Below, piece by piece: positions 17,919 to 27,288 of a DNA stretch of 64,000 nucleotides. Position numbers and translations under genes: made by a program. Source of the stretch: Bacteroidota bacterium (GTDB lineage Bacteria; Bacteroidota; Ignavibacteria; Ignavibacteriales; Ignavibacteriaceae); contig JAKAKL010000109.1 in NCBI GenBank assembly GCA_021824565.1, positions 1 through 64,000 on the forward strand, read 5' to 3'. The notes beneath the pieces are model-generated. The model was not told the origin of the DNA and did no database searches. It was given only the letters and a program-made list of their open reading frames with translations. Positions within the stretch are counted from its first letter, which is position 1. Every line of letters starts with the position of its first letter.

Positions 17919-18413
17919 ATGAGTGGAGCAGATGTAGGCGGCGGAAGAGAAAAGAAATCAAGAGGACATAAAAAGAAGAAAAAAAGAGCTGGTGTTCGTG
18001 TAGACATGACGCCAATGGTTGACGTGGCTTTCCTTTTGTTAACGTTCTTCATGCTTACTACCGTTATGAGAAAACAACAAACGCTGGAGATAAATTTACC
18101 TCCGGACGCTAAAACAAAAGTCGAAATAGCTCAGTCTAATCTTATGACTGTCTATGTAGACGAAAATAATAAAGTATATTACGCAAGTGGAACTGATAAA
18201 CCGCAGTCCATCGAATTCAAAGGATTAGAGGATTTCTTCGTTAAGCAGTTAGCGCAAAATCCCAAATTAGTTATCCTGTTAAAGTTCGATAGAAAAAGTA
18301 AGTATCACATGATGGTCGATGTAATTGATCAACTTAATCTTGCGAAGCTTCAGCGGTTTTCAATTGCACCTATGACCGATGCAGATAAACAAGCACTGTC
18401 TAAGGCATCTTAG
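17919..18413 (+). CDS. exbD: ExbD/TolR-family protein, second of a pair
   Basis: The 164-residue protein has a very basic N-terminal tail (REKKSRGHKKKKKRAGVR) before the helix VDMTPMVDVAFLLLTFFMLTT, which repeats that of its partner. The periplasmic domain diverges more, so the two subunits are ancient paralogues rather than a recent copy. AAAGGAAAGGA lies before the ATG. It is 21 nt downstream of the first ExbD gene. Confidence 0.94.
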   Translation: MSGADVGGGREKKSRGHKKKKKRAGVRVDMTPMVDVAFLLLTFFMLTTVMRKQQTLEINLPPDAKTKVEIAQSNLMTVYVDENNKVYYASGTDKPQSIEFKGLEDFFVKQLAQNPKLVILLKFDRKSKYHMMVDVIDQLNLAKLQRFSIAPMTDADKQALSKAS

Positions 18414-18430
18414 AAAGCGAGGATAAAAAA

Positions 18431-19171
18431 ATGACTAATAACACAATTGCAATAGACAAGACGGAATACGGTGCCTTCGAGCTAAAGCGGTTATACCCGA
18501 AAAATTTTAGTATCGGGTTTACCATCGCTGTAGTTATCCATGCCCTTCTGATAGGTACATATATTTTCATCCAGTCTATTTCTAAAGATGATGAAAATAA
18601 TATTGCAACCGTTAGAATTTTGAAGTACACTGATCTTGGACCTCCCCCATCTTTGAATGATCAAACACAACAGCAGCTTGCAGTTTCTGCGCCTGCAATT
18701 AAGCCAAACATTGGTACGCCGGTTCCGGTTCCGGATGCCGAAGCACCAAAGGAACAGACAATTGCGACGCAGCAGCAAATGAGCCAGGTTTCTTCACCTG
18801 TTGGAGAAGGCACGGGCGGCGGTAATGTAAAAATTACCCAGGACTTAAAAGTCGATGCTCCGACTGATCAAACCCCCGACATTAATGCATTTGTCGCTGT
18901 AGAAAAAGAACCGCAGCCTGTAGTTACTGCACAGCCGGAATATCCCGACTTAGCTAAAAGAGCCGGTATTGAAGGTACTGTGTATGTAAAAATATTGGTA
19001 AGCAAAGAAGGCAAACCAATAAAGGCTGTCGTTATTAAGAGTGACTCTGAAGTATTCAATCAACCTGCTATAAATGCTGCAATGAAATTTGTATTCACGC
19101 CGGCAATACAGCATAAATCACCGGTTATGGTGTGGGTTGTAGTTCCATTTAGATTCAAACTTAATCAATGA
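18431..19171 (+). CDS. tonB: TonB-family energy transducer (second Ton operon)
   Basis: The 246-residue protein has a cytoplasmic tail, a membrane helix (FSIGFTIAVVIHALLIGTYIF, about residues 26-46), a Pro/Gln-rich periplasmic linker, and a C-terminal TonB domain. The latter runs from PEYPDLAKRAGIEGTVYVKILVSKEG to the terminal VWVVVPFRFKLNQ. The YPxLA...GxEGxV pattern is the usual start of TonB domains. Spacing to the preceding ExbD gene is 17 nt. It should pair with the two ExbDs and ExbB of this operon. Confidence 0.94.
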   Translation: MTNNTIAIDKTEYGAFELKRLYPKNFSIGFTIAVVIHALLIGTYIFIQSISKDDENNIATVRILKYTDLGPPPSLNDQTQQQLAVSAPAIKPNIGTPVPVPDAEAPKEQTIATQQQMSQVSSPVGEGTGGGNVKITQDLKVDAPTDQTPDINAFVAVEKEPQPVVTAQPEYPDLAKRAGIEGTVYVKILVSKEGKPIKAVVIKSDSEVFNQPAINAAMKFVFTPAIQHKSPVMVWVVVPFRFKLNQ

Positions 19172-19180
19172 CAAAATAAA

Positions 19181-19381
19181 ATGATCTGGATGAAATATCT
19201 TGCATACGTAGTAGCGTCAATATTTATAATGCTCGGCGCCGCTATCCTTGCAGGATATTTCATAACAGAAAATGTTCCTTCACAATTTAGAATTATGATG
19301 GGCATTGTTTTAATTCTTTACGGGCTTTTTAGAATTGTCATTACTTATTCTAAAAGAAACAACACGATAGATGAAAACTAA
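19181..19381 (+). CDS. Small two-helix membrane protein
   Basis: The 66-residue protein consists of two hydrophobic segments (about 5-27 and 38-57) with a short loop and a charged tail (YSKRNNTIDEN). It lies 9 nt after tonB. Its last bases overlap the start of the next gene (ATGAAAACTAA), so translation is probably coupled. No family was recognised. Its position suggests an accessory of the Ton complex or of the following lipoprotein. Confidence 0.75.
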   Translation: MIWMKYLAYVVASIFIMLGAAILAGYFITENVPSQFRIMMGIVLILYGLFRIVITYSKRNNTIDEN

Positions 19382-20237
19382 ATTCCTTCATATTGCGCCA
19401 TTACTTCTTTTTATTTTTACGATTTTTTTCGGCTGCCAGCAAAACAATATTACTCCTACAAGCGGCAATCTTACAGCAGGAGTGGATGAGGGAATTTATC
19501 ATGTTGTCTATAAAGAAAAAATTGCGTTTGATTCGTTGTATAAAAATTCTAAAATCCAGCTTAAAAAATTAAATCCATATGAAGGTATTGCCGGAGTTTT
19601 GAACGGCAATTACAAGGTGTTTATCAGTACAATGGGGTTGAACAGCAAGCAGCAAGATTTTATAGACAGCAACAAAATAGATTTTAGAATATTTAAATTT
19701 TGTTATGATGCTGTTGCTGTTATCGCACCTAAAAACAGCAGCCTGCAAAATATTAGAATAGATGAACTGCAAAATTTATTGTTGGGCAAAGCTAATAATT
19801 TCAGGGTCGTAATGCCGCAGACAAATACCGGGACATATCAATATGTTCTGGAGAATATTTTAAAAGGACAAGTTCCTAAGAATGCGGATATAGTTCCTAC
19901 CGACAGCGCTGTTTTTGAAAAAATAAAATCGGGTAGTGATCTAATCGGGCTACTAAGTTTTAACACAGTTCAAGATTCATCTAAAATAAAGTTTTTAAAA
20001 GTTGGCGAGTTCGATCAGAGTAAATTGGACGATAGTTACTATGAACCGCATCCGGGTCTTGTGTTAAAAGATTATTATCCTTTTAAACAAACAGTTTACG
20101 TTTTCCTAAGTGAAAAGGGAATAACTGTTGCGTCAGGGTTTACTACATTTTTGACAAGCTACGAAGGGCAGAAGATTGCTCTCAGTCAAAATTTAGCTCC
20201 GGCAGCTGTTCCTGTAAAAATTAATGAAAATCAATAA
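19371..20237 (+). CDS. PstS-like substrate-binding lipoprotein
   Basis: The 288-residue protein has a lipoprotein signal with lipobox cysteine in FTIFFGCQQNN (Cys22). The rest resembles the phosphate/PstS-like periplasmic binding fold, with VAVIAPKNSSLQNIRIDELQNLLLGK, a Thr-rich NTGTYQYVLENIL segment and the late GFTTFLTSYEGQKIALSQNLAP. There are no ABC permease or ATPase genes nearby, so an ordinary transport role is unlikely. In Bacteroidota, PstS-like proteins are often encoded with ExbB/ExbD/TonB and TPR genes. A sensing or envelope role at the Ton complex is inferred. Confidence 0.82.
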   Translation: MKTKFLHIAPLLLFIFTIFFGCQQNNITPTSGNLTAGVDEGIYHVVYKEKIAFDSLYKNSKIQLKKLNPYEGIAGVLNGNYKVFISTMGLNSKQQDFIDSNKIDFRIFKFCYDAVAVIAPKNSSLQNIRIDELQNLLLGKANNFRVVMPQTNTGTYQYVLENILKGQVPKNADIVPTDSAVFEKIKSGSDLIGLLSFNTVQDSSKIKFLKVGEFDQSKLDDSYYEPHPGLVLKDYYPFKQTVYVFLSEKGITVASGFTTFLTSYEGQKIALSQNLAPAAVPVKINENQ

Positions 20238-21636
20238 TATGGACTACAATATGAAATCAATTACCCTAATTTCAATTTTTATAATAGCAGCAAGTTTAAC
20301 CTTCGCGCAGCAAAAATATAATGAGGCTTCAAATTATATTCAGAACAAGCAATACGATAAAGCTCTTGCAATAGCTCAGGATTATCTTAAACATGATTCT
20401 TCCGACATCGCTATAAAAATATTAGTCGACCTAACAACTAACGACGCGAATAATCCAAGAGTTTATGAAACGCTTGGAGATGCGTATTACAAGATGGGCG
20501 TAATGGAATTATCGATCAGCGATTATGAAAAAGCAGAGAGCCTCGATTCGTTGAATGCGCCGTTGAAATTTAAAACCGCAAAAGCTCTTGAAAAGCAGCA
20601 GAGCTATACAGATGCAGCTAATAAATATTTGCAAGTGCTGGCTTTGGATTCAACTTATGCGCCTGCTTATTATTCTCTCGGAACTTTGCTTTATTATGCC
20701 AAGCAATATCCAAACGCATCTTATTATCTAACAAAGTATATAAAACTTGACCCTAAGAAATACGACGCTTATTTCTTTGCAGCAAGATCGCTTTTCTTAA
20801 TGTCGAATTTTGCCAACGCTGCCGAAGTGTCTCAAGAAGGTTTAAAAGTTTTCCCTAATGATGTTAAACTAGAAAAGCTTGAAGAAATGTCCCTTACATT
20901 TAGTAATAAATTTAGCGAGGCTGCCGCAATGATTAATATTGTGCCGGACTCAATGTTTACCGGCAATGAATATTCTCAGATGGGTCAGCAATTCAAATAC
21001 GGGCATCAAGATTCCGTTGCAATTATTCTAATGGGAAAAGCAATTGCTAAAGATCCATCGCTGGCTGAGCTGAACCAGGAAATTGCAAACATGTATTTAA
21101 GCAGCGGCAAATATGATTCTGCTATTGTGTATTACAACAAAAGAATTTTAAGCGATACATCTTCCGTCAGTTCATATGTGAATAAATCTCTTTGTTATCT
21201 TCAGCTTCAAAATTTTGACAGCGCAAAAGTGGCTTTGCAAAAAGCTCTCGTGATCAAAGACGATTATAAGCCTGCATTAATATGGCTTGCGAGAACAGAC
21301 CAATATATGAAAAATAACGATGACGCTGCGGATGTTTATAACAAAATTCTTAAACTCGACGAGGGCAAAGAAGATTCCAATAAAGTTGAAGTTTCGGAAG
21401 CATACGGATTTTTTGGCTACACAAACCTGGTTAAGAAAAAATATAAAGAAGCGATCGAGAGCCTGAAATCTGCTATTAATTATAGTCCGGATAATGCTCA
21501 ATATCATTTGTGGCTTGCGCAGGCTTATGCATTTGCAGGAAATAAAGTTGAAGCAGCTAAAGAATATAAACAGGTTCTTTCTATTGATCCGAACAACGCT
21601 GATGCAAAAAGAGGCTTGAAGCTTCTCAGTCTTTGA
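20224..21636 (+). CDS. Periplasmic tetratricopeptide-repeat protein
   Basis: The product of up to 470 residues has a signal sequence (MKSITLISIFIIAASLTFAQ) and about ten TPR motifs to the C-terminus, such as YKEAIESLKSAINYSPDNAQYHLWLAQAYA. Three in-frame ATGs compete (20224, 20239, 20251). The last places the signal peptide at the extreme N-terminus and is most likely, while the first overlaps the previous gene by 14 nt. The protein probably scaffolds envelope partners of the Ton complex. Confidence 0.9.
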   Translation: MKINNMDYNMKSITLISIFIIAASLTFAQQKYNEASNYIQNKQYDKALAIAQDYLKHDSSDIAIKILVDLTTNDANNPRVYETLGDAYYKMGVMELSISDYEKAESLDSLNAPLKFKTAKALEKQQSYTDAANKYLQVLALDSTYAPAYYSLGTLLYYAKQYPNASYYLTKYIKLDPKKYDAYFFAARSLFLMSNFANAAEVSQEGLKVFPNDVKLEKLEEMSLTFSNKFSEAAAMINIVPDSMFTGNEYSQMGQQFKYGHQDSVAIILMGKAIAKDPSLAELNQEIANMYLSSGKYDSAIVYYNKRILSDTSSVSSYVNKSLCYLQLQNFDSAKVALQKALVIKDDYKPALIWLARTDQYMKNNDDAADVYNKILKLDEGKEDSNKVEVSEAYGFFGYTNLVKKKYKEAIESLKSAINYSPDNAQYHLWLAQAYAFAGNKVEAAKEYKQVLSIDPNNADAKRGLKLLSL

Positions 21637-21657
21637 TAAATTAAAATTATCAAAAAG

Positions 21658-21792
21658 ATGAAAAATATTTTACGAAATTATTTTGCGCTGCCCTGGGTAA
21701 AGGTTTTAATTTGGCTTGCAATTATTATTGCCGGTCTATTTATTATTGCCGCAATCGCAAACTTTTTAACAGTAGTTGTTTTTCACTTTTAG
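21658..21792 (+). CDS. Small single-span membrane protein (44 residues)
   Basis: An open frame of 44 codons lies 21 nt after the TPR gene and directly before the operon terminator. The product has a short basic N-terminus (MKNILRNYF), a membrane segment of about 25 residues (VLIWLAIIIAGLFIIAAIA) and a tail ending VFHF. The strong hydrophobicity, operon position and terminator placed just after it argue that it is real. The ribosome-binding site is weak (AAAAAG). No family was recognised. Confidence 0.6.
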   Translation: MKNILRNYFALPWVKVLIWLAIIIAGLFIIAAIANFLTVVVFHF

Positions 21793-21812
21793 TTTTTACT
21801 TTTCTTAAATTG

Positions 21813-21850
21813 AACGGAGTTTATTTATTAGTAAACTCCGTTTATTATTT
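21813..21850 (+). terminator. Terminator of the second Ton operon
   Basis: AACGGAGTTTA (21813-21823) pairs perfectly with TAAACTCCGTT (21832-21842) across an eight-nt loop, followed by a T-rich tail. It lies about 20 nt after the 44-codon gene. Confidence 0.85.
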
Positions 21851-21940
21851 TAAATTTTCACAGCGCTTCTAAAACAATTAACATTCAAAGGAATTTTCTT
21901 ATCTTTGGTAAAAACAAAATCAAATTAATTCTGGTTATTA

Positions 21941-23200
21941 ATGGAACTTTTCGATTCGAAATATTTTTTTTACAGCGATAATAAGCTTTACTGCGAGGAA
22001 ATCCCTGTCGATGACATACTTGCACAGACAGGAACGCCGGCTTACATCTACAGTAAGAAATTCTTTGTTGATACTTTTAAAGAGCTTGATTCTTCGCTGC
22101 AAAATATAAAGCACACGGTTTTCTATGCTGTAAAATCAAATTTTAATTTAAGCGTCATTAAAACTTTTTCCGATCTCGGCAGCGGAGTCGACGTCAATTC
22201 CGAAGGCGAACTTTACCGGGTAATGAAATTGGGAATCAATCCTAAAAAAATAATTCTATCCGGCGTAGGCAAAACAGCAAATGAAATAAAGCTTGCGTTA
22301 GAAACTAATTTATTGATGATAAAAGCTGAATCGGAAGAAGAGCTGGTATTAATCAATGAAGTTGCAAAAGATATGAATGTAATTGCGCCCGTTGCAATTA
22401 GGGTGAACCCTGATGTTGATGCGAAGACTCATCCGTATATTTCTACCGGTCTTGCCGAGAATAAGTTCGGGATTGATGTCTCGGCGGCGTTTAAATTTTA
22501 TCTTCAAAAAGAAAAATTCGGAAACATTGAGTTTACCGGAATTGATATGCACATAGGATCTCAAATAACAACTGTAGAACCATTCGTATCGGCAGTTGAG
22601 AAAATGGCGGAAGTCTTTTTGAAATTAAAATCCGCAGGTCTAACTCTTAAGCACTTCGATCTCGGCGGCGGAATTGGAGTTGTATATCATCATGAAAAAA
22701 CTTTTTCGGTTAAAGAATATGCGGATGCGCTGATCCCTATTCTGAAAAAATTAGATTGTGAAATTTTTATAGAGCCGGGAAGATTTATGACAGCGAATGG
22801 AGGAATTCTTGCCGCCCAAGTACAATACTCGAAAAAAAATCACGATAAGAATTTTATTATTGTCGATGCCGGCATGAATGATTTAATAAGACCGAGCATA
22901 TACGCTGCTTATCATCATATTCAACCTCTGGAGATTAATCCGGGTAGGAAAGAAATTATTGCCGATGTCGTTGGTCCTGTTTGCGAAAGCGGCGACTTTC
23001 TCGGGAAGGCAAGAAACATTAGTGAACTCAAACGCGGCGATTATCTGGTTGTTATGTCTGCCGGCTCTTACGGCATGACTATGGCGTCAAACTATAATGC
23101 GAGAAGACGACCGCCGGAAATTTTAGTCGACGGCAATAATTTTCAAATTGTAAGAAGCCGCGAAACTTTTGAACATATTTTATATGACGAAAATTTTTAA
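21941..23200 (+). CDS. lysA: Diaminopimelate decarboxylase
   Basis: The 419-residue PLP enzyme decarboxylates meso-diaminopimelate to lysine, the last step of lysine synthesis. The PLP lysine is in TVFYAVKSNFNLSV. Later motifs are HIGSQITTVEPF, FDLGGGIGVVY, FIEPGRFMTANGGILAAQV and the substrate/dimer motif VGPVCESGDFLGKAR. The end includes MASNYNARRRPPEILVDG. Length is normal. It precedes a lipoprotein gene by 8 nt and may be co-transcribed with it and priA. Confidence 0.96.
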   Translation: MELFDSKYFFYSDNKLYCEEIPVDDILAQTGTPAYIYSKKFFVDTFKELDSSLQNIKHTVFYAVKSNFNLSVIKTFSDLGSGVDVNSEGELYRVMKLGINPKKIILSGVGKTANEIKLALETNLLMIKAESEEELVLINEVAKDMNVIAPVAIRVNPDVDAKTHPYISTGLAENKFGIDVSAAFKFYLQKEKFGNIEFTGIDMHIGSQITTVEPFVSAVEKMAEVFLKLKSAGLTLKHFDLGGGIGVVYHHEKTFSVKEYADALIPILKKLDCEIFIEPGRFMTANGGILAAQVQYSKKNHDKNFIIVDAGMNDLIRPSIYAAYHHIQPLEINPGRKEIIADVVGPVCESGDFLGKARNISELKRGDYLVVMSAGSYGMTMASNYNARRRPPEILVDGNNFQIVRSRETFEHILYDENF

Positions 23201-23208
23201 GGAGCAAA

Positions 23209-23763
23209 ATGAAAAAGATATTTATTTATTCCGCTGCTTTTTTGCCAATAGTTTTTCTATTTACATTAAACGGCTGTCTCATATTTAATAGAATAGATTA
23301 TGAAGTTCACCTTGAAACGCCGGAGAAAGGCTATGCTATAATTACAGCGTACGACATGCGCTCGAACGCAGAGACAAATGAGGATTTTGAAAAAGACACA
23401 ACGAATCTTTTTTCATACATGTTGAAGAGCAAAGAGTTTGCAGACCAGCAGAAAGAACAAGGCAAAGATATTTACTCAAGAAAACTTTTTGTTAAGGATA
23501 ACATGCTTATCGGACAGGCTGAATACCGCTTCGACAGCGTTGCCGCAGTTGAAAATATTAAGTACGAGGAAGGCTTTCATTATTTAAATCTTGCGCTTGA
23601 CGACAGCGTTATTTCAACCAACGGCGTGATTGTTAAATCAAAAGACTTTAAAAGAATCCTGTGGGGAAAAGACATTAAGATTTTAAAATTTGAAATGTTC
23701 AGCGAATCTTTTGAAGGCAATCCATACAGACCGCTTGCTCAGCTTTATAAAAAGCGACAGTAA
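23209..23763 (+). CDS. Hypothetical lipoprotein
   Basis: The 184-residue protein has a lipoprotein signal peptide with the lipobox ending LNGC (Cys23). The mature part is a soluble domain with alternating charged and hydrophobic stretches and no recognised family motif. AAGGAG lies before the ATG. It sits 8 nt after lysA and just upstream of priA. It is probably anchored in the envelope, and its role is unknown. Confidence 0.8.
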   Translation: MKKIFIYSAAFLPIVFLFTLNGCLIFNRIDYEVHLETPEKGYAIITAYDMRSNAETNEDFEKDTTNLFSYMLKSKEFADQQKEQGKDIYSRKLFVKDNMLIGQAEYRFDSVAAVENIKYEEGFHYLNLALDDSVISTNGVIVKSKDFKRILWGKDIKILKFEMFSESFEGNPYRPLAQLYKKRQ

Positions 23764-23776
23764 GTTGACAGCATCA

Positions 23777-26242
23777 ATGTATGTTGAAGTAGTTTTTCCA
23801 TTACCGTTTAGAAATTCTTTTACTTATTCGGTTCCGGCAGAATTAGAAGGCTTAACGAGATTTGGCGTAAGGGTACTTGCGCCATTCGGCAAAAGACTTT
23901 TAACAGGATTCGTTATAGGAACTCCGGCTAAAACCAGCGTTGAAGAAAAAATCAAACCCATTCTCGACGTGCTCGATTCCGAGCCTATCTTTTCCAAAAA
24001 TATTTTAGAATTTTATCAATGGTTGTCTGAATATTATTTATCCTCGCTCGGCGAAGCAATGAAGCTTGCAGTACCTTACGGCACCGATATAGAATCAAAA
24101 AAGAAAATTATTCCTGATAAGGAAGTATGCGCTAAACTTTTAATAGAAGAAAAAAAGAAAGATTCTGTCCGATCAAAAATATTACAGGCATTATCCGACC
24201 GTGAAGAAGTTAGCTTTAGTTATCTACAAAAAGAAAGCGGCAGGAAAAATATTTATTCGACGATAAATTCATTACAGAAAAACGGCGCCGTAAATATCAT
24301 TGATGAAATTGAAGAAGCAAAGGTAAAAGTAAAAACTGCAAAATATGTGAAGCTTGCAAAAAGTGTAAACGAAATATATTCACACCTTCCCGAGCTTGAC
24401 AGCCGCTCGCACAAACAGGTAAAAATTTTACTTGAGTTGATAGCAAATAAACAAAAAGGAATTCCCGCCGCCGATCTTCTAAAAAAAACAGAGGCATCGC
24501 AAACGTCCCTTCAGTCGCTTGCTGAAAAGGGCTTGATTTCAATATCGGAAGAAGAGGTCGAGAGAAAATATTTTGAAAATTATAATGAAGAGCACATCGA
24601 GTTAGTTCCCACCGAGGATCAAAAAAAAGTTTTAGATCAAGTATCCGGCGACCTGCTTGATGGAATTTTCAAAACTTATCTGCTTCACGGCGTTACGGGC
24701 AGCGGGAAAACTCAAGTGTACATTGAGCTTATTAAGAAAGCTCTTTCAGTAAAAAAAACTGCTTTGATACTTGTGCCGGAAATTTCCTTAACACCGCAGA
24801 TGACCTCAAGGCTTTATAATAATTTCGGCGAGACAGTTTCAGTTATCCACAGCAGAATGTCGCTCGGCGAAAGGTACGATTCGTGGAGAAAAATCTTAAA
24901 AGGAAAATCTAAAGTTGTAATCGGCGCGCGCTCGGCTTTATTTGCTCCGCTTCAAAACATCGGTTTAATTGTTGTCGATGAAGAGCATGATGCGAGCTAC
25001 AAGCAATTTGAATCGGCGCCGAAATATAACGCAAGAGACAGCGCGATTATTCTCGGAAGCATTGTAAAGTGTCCTGTGCTGCTTGGCTCTGCGACGCCGT
25101 CTATCGAAAGCATGTACAATGCGCAGCAGAAAAAGTACAAACTGCTGGAGCTTCCTAAAAGAATCGACGGAGCGACTCTGCCTGATATTTCTCTTGTCAA
25201 CATTTCAATTGAAAGAAAAAGGAAGAAAATGGAAAATGTTTTTTCCAATATTCTTCTTGATAAGATTGAAGACCGGATAAAAAAGAAAGAAGGAATAATA
25301 ATCCTTCAAAACCGGCGCGGCTTTTCAACTCAGATTTATTGTGAAGACTGCGGCGAGATAGAAACATGCGATAACTGCTCCGTGCCGATGGTATTCCATA
25401 TAAATAAAAATATTCTGGAATGCCATTACTGCGGGCTAATAAAAAAAGTTTCCAACGCATGCACCAACTGCGGCTCGCTTTCTATTAAATATTTTGGAAC
25501 CGGCACTGAGCGGGTTGAAGACGAGCTTTCGTTTTATTTCCCTGGCGCTTCAATAAAAAGAATTGATTCCGATTCCATGTCGAAAAAATCTTCTCTCAGC
25601 AAAACACTTTTAGATTTCGGCAGGGGAAACATAGATATTCTCGTCGGGACACAGATGGTGTCAAAAGGATTGGACTTTCCCCGGCTCACTTTAGTCGGCG
25701 TCATCTCCGCAGAAACAACTTTATGGCTCCCGGATTTCCGCGCCGATGAAAGAACATTTCAATTGCTCACTCAGGTTGCGGGAAGAGCCGGCAGAAGCAA
25801 AGTTAAAGGCGAAGTGATTATACAAACCCAGAATGAAAATTATTTTACGCTTCAAAAAGTTTTGATGAATGATTATGCCGGCTTTTATCAAAAAGAATTA
25901 ATTGATAGAACTAATGCAGGCTATCCTCCTTTCTCAAGGCTTTGCCTGATTGAAACCAAAGATCCAAAAGAAGAAAAAGCTAAAGGCGCGATTACTGATT
26001 TTTATAAAGAACTGATCAACTATAAAAAATGGCTGACAATATCCAACCCGACAACGGCAGTAATAGCAAGGCTGAAAGGGAATTATAGGTTCCATATACT
26101 TGTAAAAAGTTTTAAGGAAAAAGATCCCGGCGCGTCAATTATGAGGAAAGCTATTCTAAATTCTTATGCAGAGTTTAACAGGAAGTCGCGGTATAGAGAT
26201 GTAAAATTAATTTATGACGTTGATCCCCAAAGCATATTTTAA
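23777..26242 (+). CDS. priA: Replication restart helicase PriA
   Basis: The protein of about 821 residues restarts stalled replication forks. The N-terminal DNA-binding domain begins MYVEVVFPLPFRNSFTYSVP. The helicase core has Walker A GVTGSGKTQVYIEL, the DEEH box LIVVDEEHDASYKQ, and GSATPSIES. Eight zinc-binding cysteines occur as CEDCGEIETCDNC and CHYCGLIKKVSNACTNCG. The C-terminal helicase motifs VGTQMVSKGLDFP and QVAGRAGRS are intact. The ATG at 23777 fits the family N-terminus; the frame remains open upstream into the lipoprotein gene. Confidence 0.96.
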   Translation: MYVEVVFPLPFRNSFTYSVPAELEGLTRFGVRVLAPFGKRLLTGFVIGTPAKTSVEEKIKPILDVLDSEPIFSKNILEFYQWLSEYYLSSLGEAMKLAVPYGTDIESKKKIIPDKEVCAKLLIEEKKKDSVRSKILQALSDREEVSFSYLQKESGRKNIYSTINSLQKNGAVNIIDEIEEAKVKVKTAKYVKLAKSVNEIYSHLPELDSRSHKQVKILLELIANKQKGIPAADLLKKTEASQTSLQSLAEKGLISISEEEVERKYFENYNEEHIELVPTEDQKKVLDQVSGDLLDGIFKTYLLHGVTGSGKTQVYIELIKKALSVKKTALILVPEISLTPQMTSRLYNNFGETVSVIHSRMSLGERYDSWRKILKGKSKVVIGARSALFAPLQNIGLIVVDEEHDASYKQFESAPKYNARDSAIILGSIVKCPVLLGSATPSIESMYNAQQKKYKLLELPKRIDGATLPDISLVNISIERKRKKMENVFSNILLDKIEDRIKKKEGIIILQNRRGFSTQIYCEDCGEIETCDNCSVPMVFHINKNILECHYCGLIKKVSNACTNCGSLSIKYFGTGTERVEDELSFYFPGASIKRIDSDSMSKKSSLSKTLLDFGRGNIDILVGTQMVSKGLDFPRLTLVGVISAETTLWLPDFRADERTFQLLTQVAGRAGRSKVKGEVIIQTQNENYFTLQKVLMNDYAGFYQKELIDRTNAGYPPFSRLCLIETKDPKEEKAKGAITDFYKELINYKKWLTISNPTTAVIARLKGNYRFHILVKSFKEKDPGASIMRKAILNSYAEFNRKSRYRDVKLIYDVDPQSIF

Positions 26243-26271
26243 TTAAACTAAAAAAATCATTGAAAATGATA

Positions 26272-26310
26272 GTGTCTTCCTTACTTGAAATTCTTCGGTA
26301 AGGAAGACAC
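26272..26310. terminator. Perfect hairpin between convergent priA and the Yip1-like gene
   Basis: GTGTCTTCCTTAC (26272-26284) pairs with GTAAGGAAGACAC (26298-26310) over a 13-nt loop. No T-run follows on either strand. Its position between two converging genes suggests a shared transcript end or a processing structure. Confidence 0.5.
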
Positions 26311-26321
26311 AAATAGAAATA

Positions 26322-27149
26322 TTATCCGCGGAAGAAGCCGAGGAACGGAACGGCATTAGTTAATAAGAAAAGTAAAAATCCTCCGATTATCCAGATGCCG
26401 AAAACAACCGCAGCATAAGCTCCAGTGTTCTTTGACTTAAACATTTTCGCCAGCCCGATTGCTAAGACAATATAAGCCCAGATAGAAACAACGTCGAGCT
26501 TTGAAAGAATAAATCCGATAAATGTTGCACGGTCAGAATCGAGAAATGCCGCAACACTCGTATCGCCAAGCATCCTGCCGAATAAAAAAGCAAGGATTGT
26601 AGACAAAATAATTTGAATGACTACAATGTAGGACACCATCCCGCTTGCAATTAGAACAGAATTATAATCGCCTTCTCCCTTCAAAACAAATTTAGCAAAG
26701 AGATAATAAATACCGCACATTATAAAAAAGACAATGAATCCACCGATAAAAACTCCAACCACAGTAAAGATCATTTGTACAGGACCGTAATTCTGCATCC
26801 TATCCTGAATAGAGCTTAACTGCTGATCAGCCTGATCGCGCGATATTTTCCCTTCCGCAACCATTTTATCAAAGTTCTGCTGCATCTTGCTCATTTGTTT
26901 TTCAACAATTTGAAAATGAATTTCCTTGTTGCTCATCAGCAAAAACTGCGTTACTACAATTACAGCGAAAAGAATAACGACAGGCAAAATCCAGTCGATT
27001 GTTCTCAAAGGGAACCTGGAAATGCTTTCATAAGTTTTAGCAGGCTCGGAAAATATGCCGATCATTTTATCGGAATGCGAAAGCTCTGCTTCGCTGTTAC
27101 CTTCTGTATTTGGAGAGCTCTGCTCCCCCGTCGGTTCAAAAGTATCCAT
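26322..27149 (-). CDS. YIP1-family membrane protein
   Basis: The 275-residue protein has a polar Ser/Glu-rich N-terminus, then MIGIFSEPAKTYESISRFPLRTIDWILPVVILF, the typical entry to a Yip1 domain. Five hydrophobic segments are visible at about 53-71, 122-150, 165-190, 208-230 and 245-270. Between the first two lies a charged helix (KQMSKMQQNFDKMVAEGK), probably a coiled coil facing one side of the membrane. Bacterial Yip1-domain proteins have no established biochemical function. The gene converges with priA. Confidence 0.85.
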   Translation of the reverse strand: MDTFEPTGEQSSPNTEGNSEAELSHSDKMIGIFSEPAKTYESISRFPLRTIDWILPVVILFAVIVVTQFLLMSNKEIHFQIVEKQMSKMQQNFDKMVAEGKISRDQADQQLSSIQDRMQNYGPVQMIFTVVGVFIGGFIVFFIMCGIYYLFAKFVLKGEGDYNSVLIASGMVSYIVVIQIILSTILAFLFGRMLGDTSVAAFLDSDRATFIGFILSKLDVVSIWAYIVLAIGLAKMFKSKNTGAYAAVVFGIWIIGGFLLFLLTNAVPFLGFFRG

Positions 27150-27288
27150 ATCTTAGTTCCTTTATTTAGTGATAAAAAAGAATTGTCACTGAGAAATTAT
27201 TTATACTTTTCCGAAATAGCAATAAAAAAATTGTTAAAAATAATTCTTCCCCAATTAGATAATAAACAAACCAAGATACTATAAGTCA

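Noticed and set aside
23690-23776. Upstream extension of priA to an earlier ATG
   Set aside because: It would overlap the lipoprotein gene by 74 nt and adds residues not found in PriA. The MYVEVVFPLPF start fits the family.
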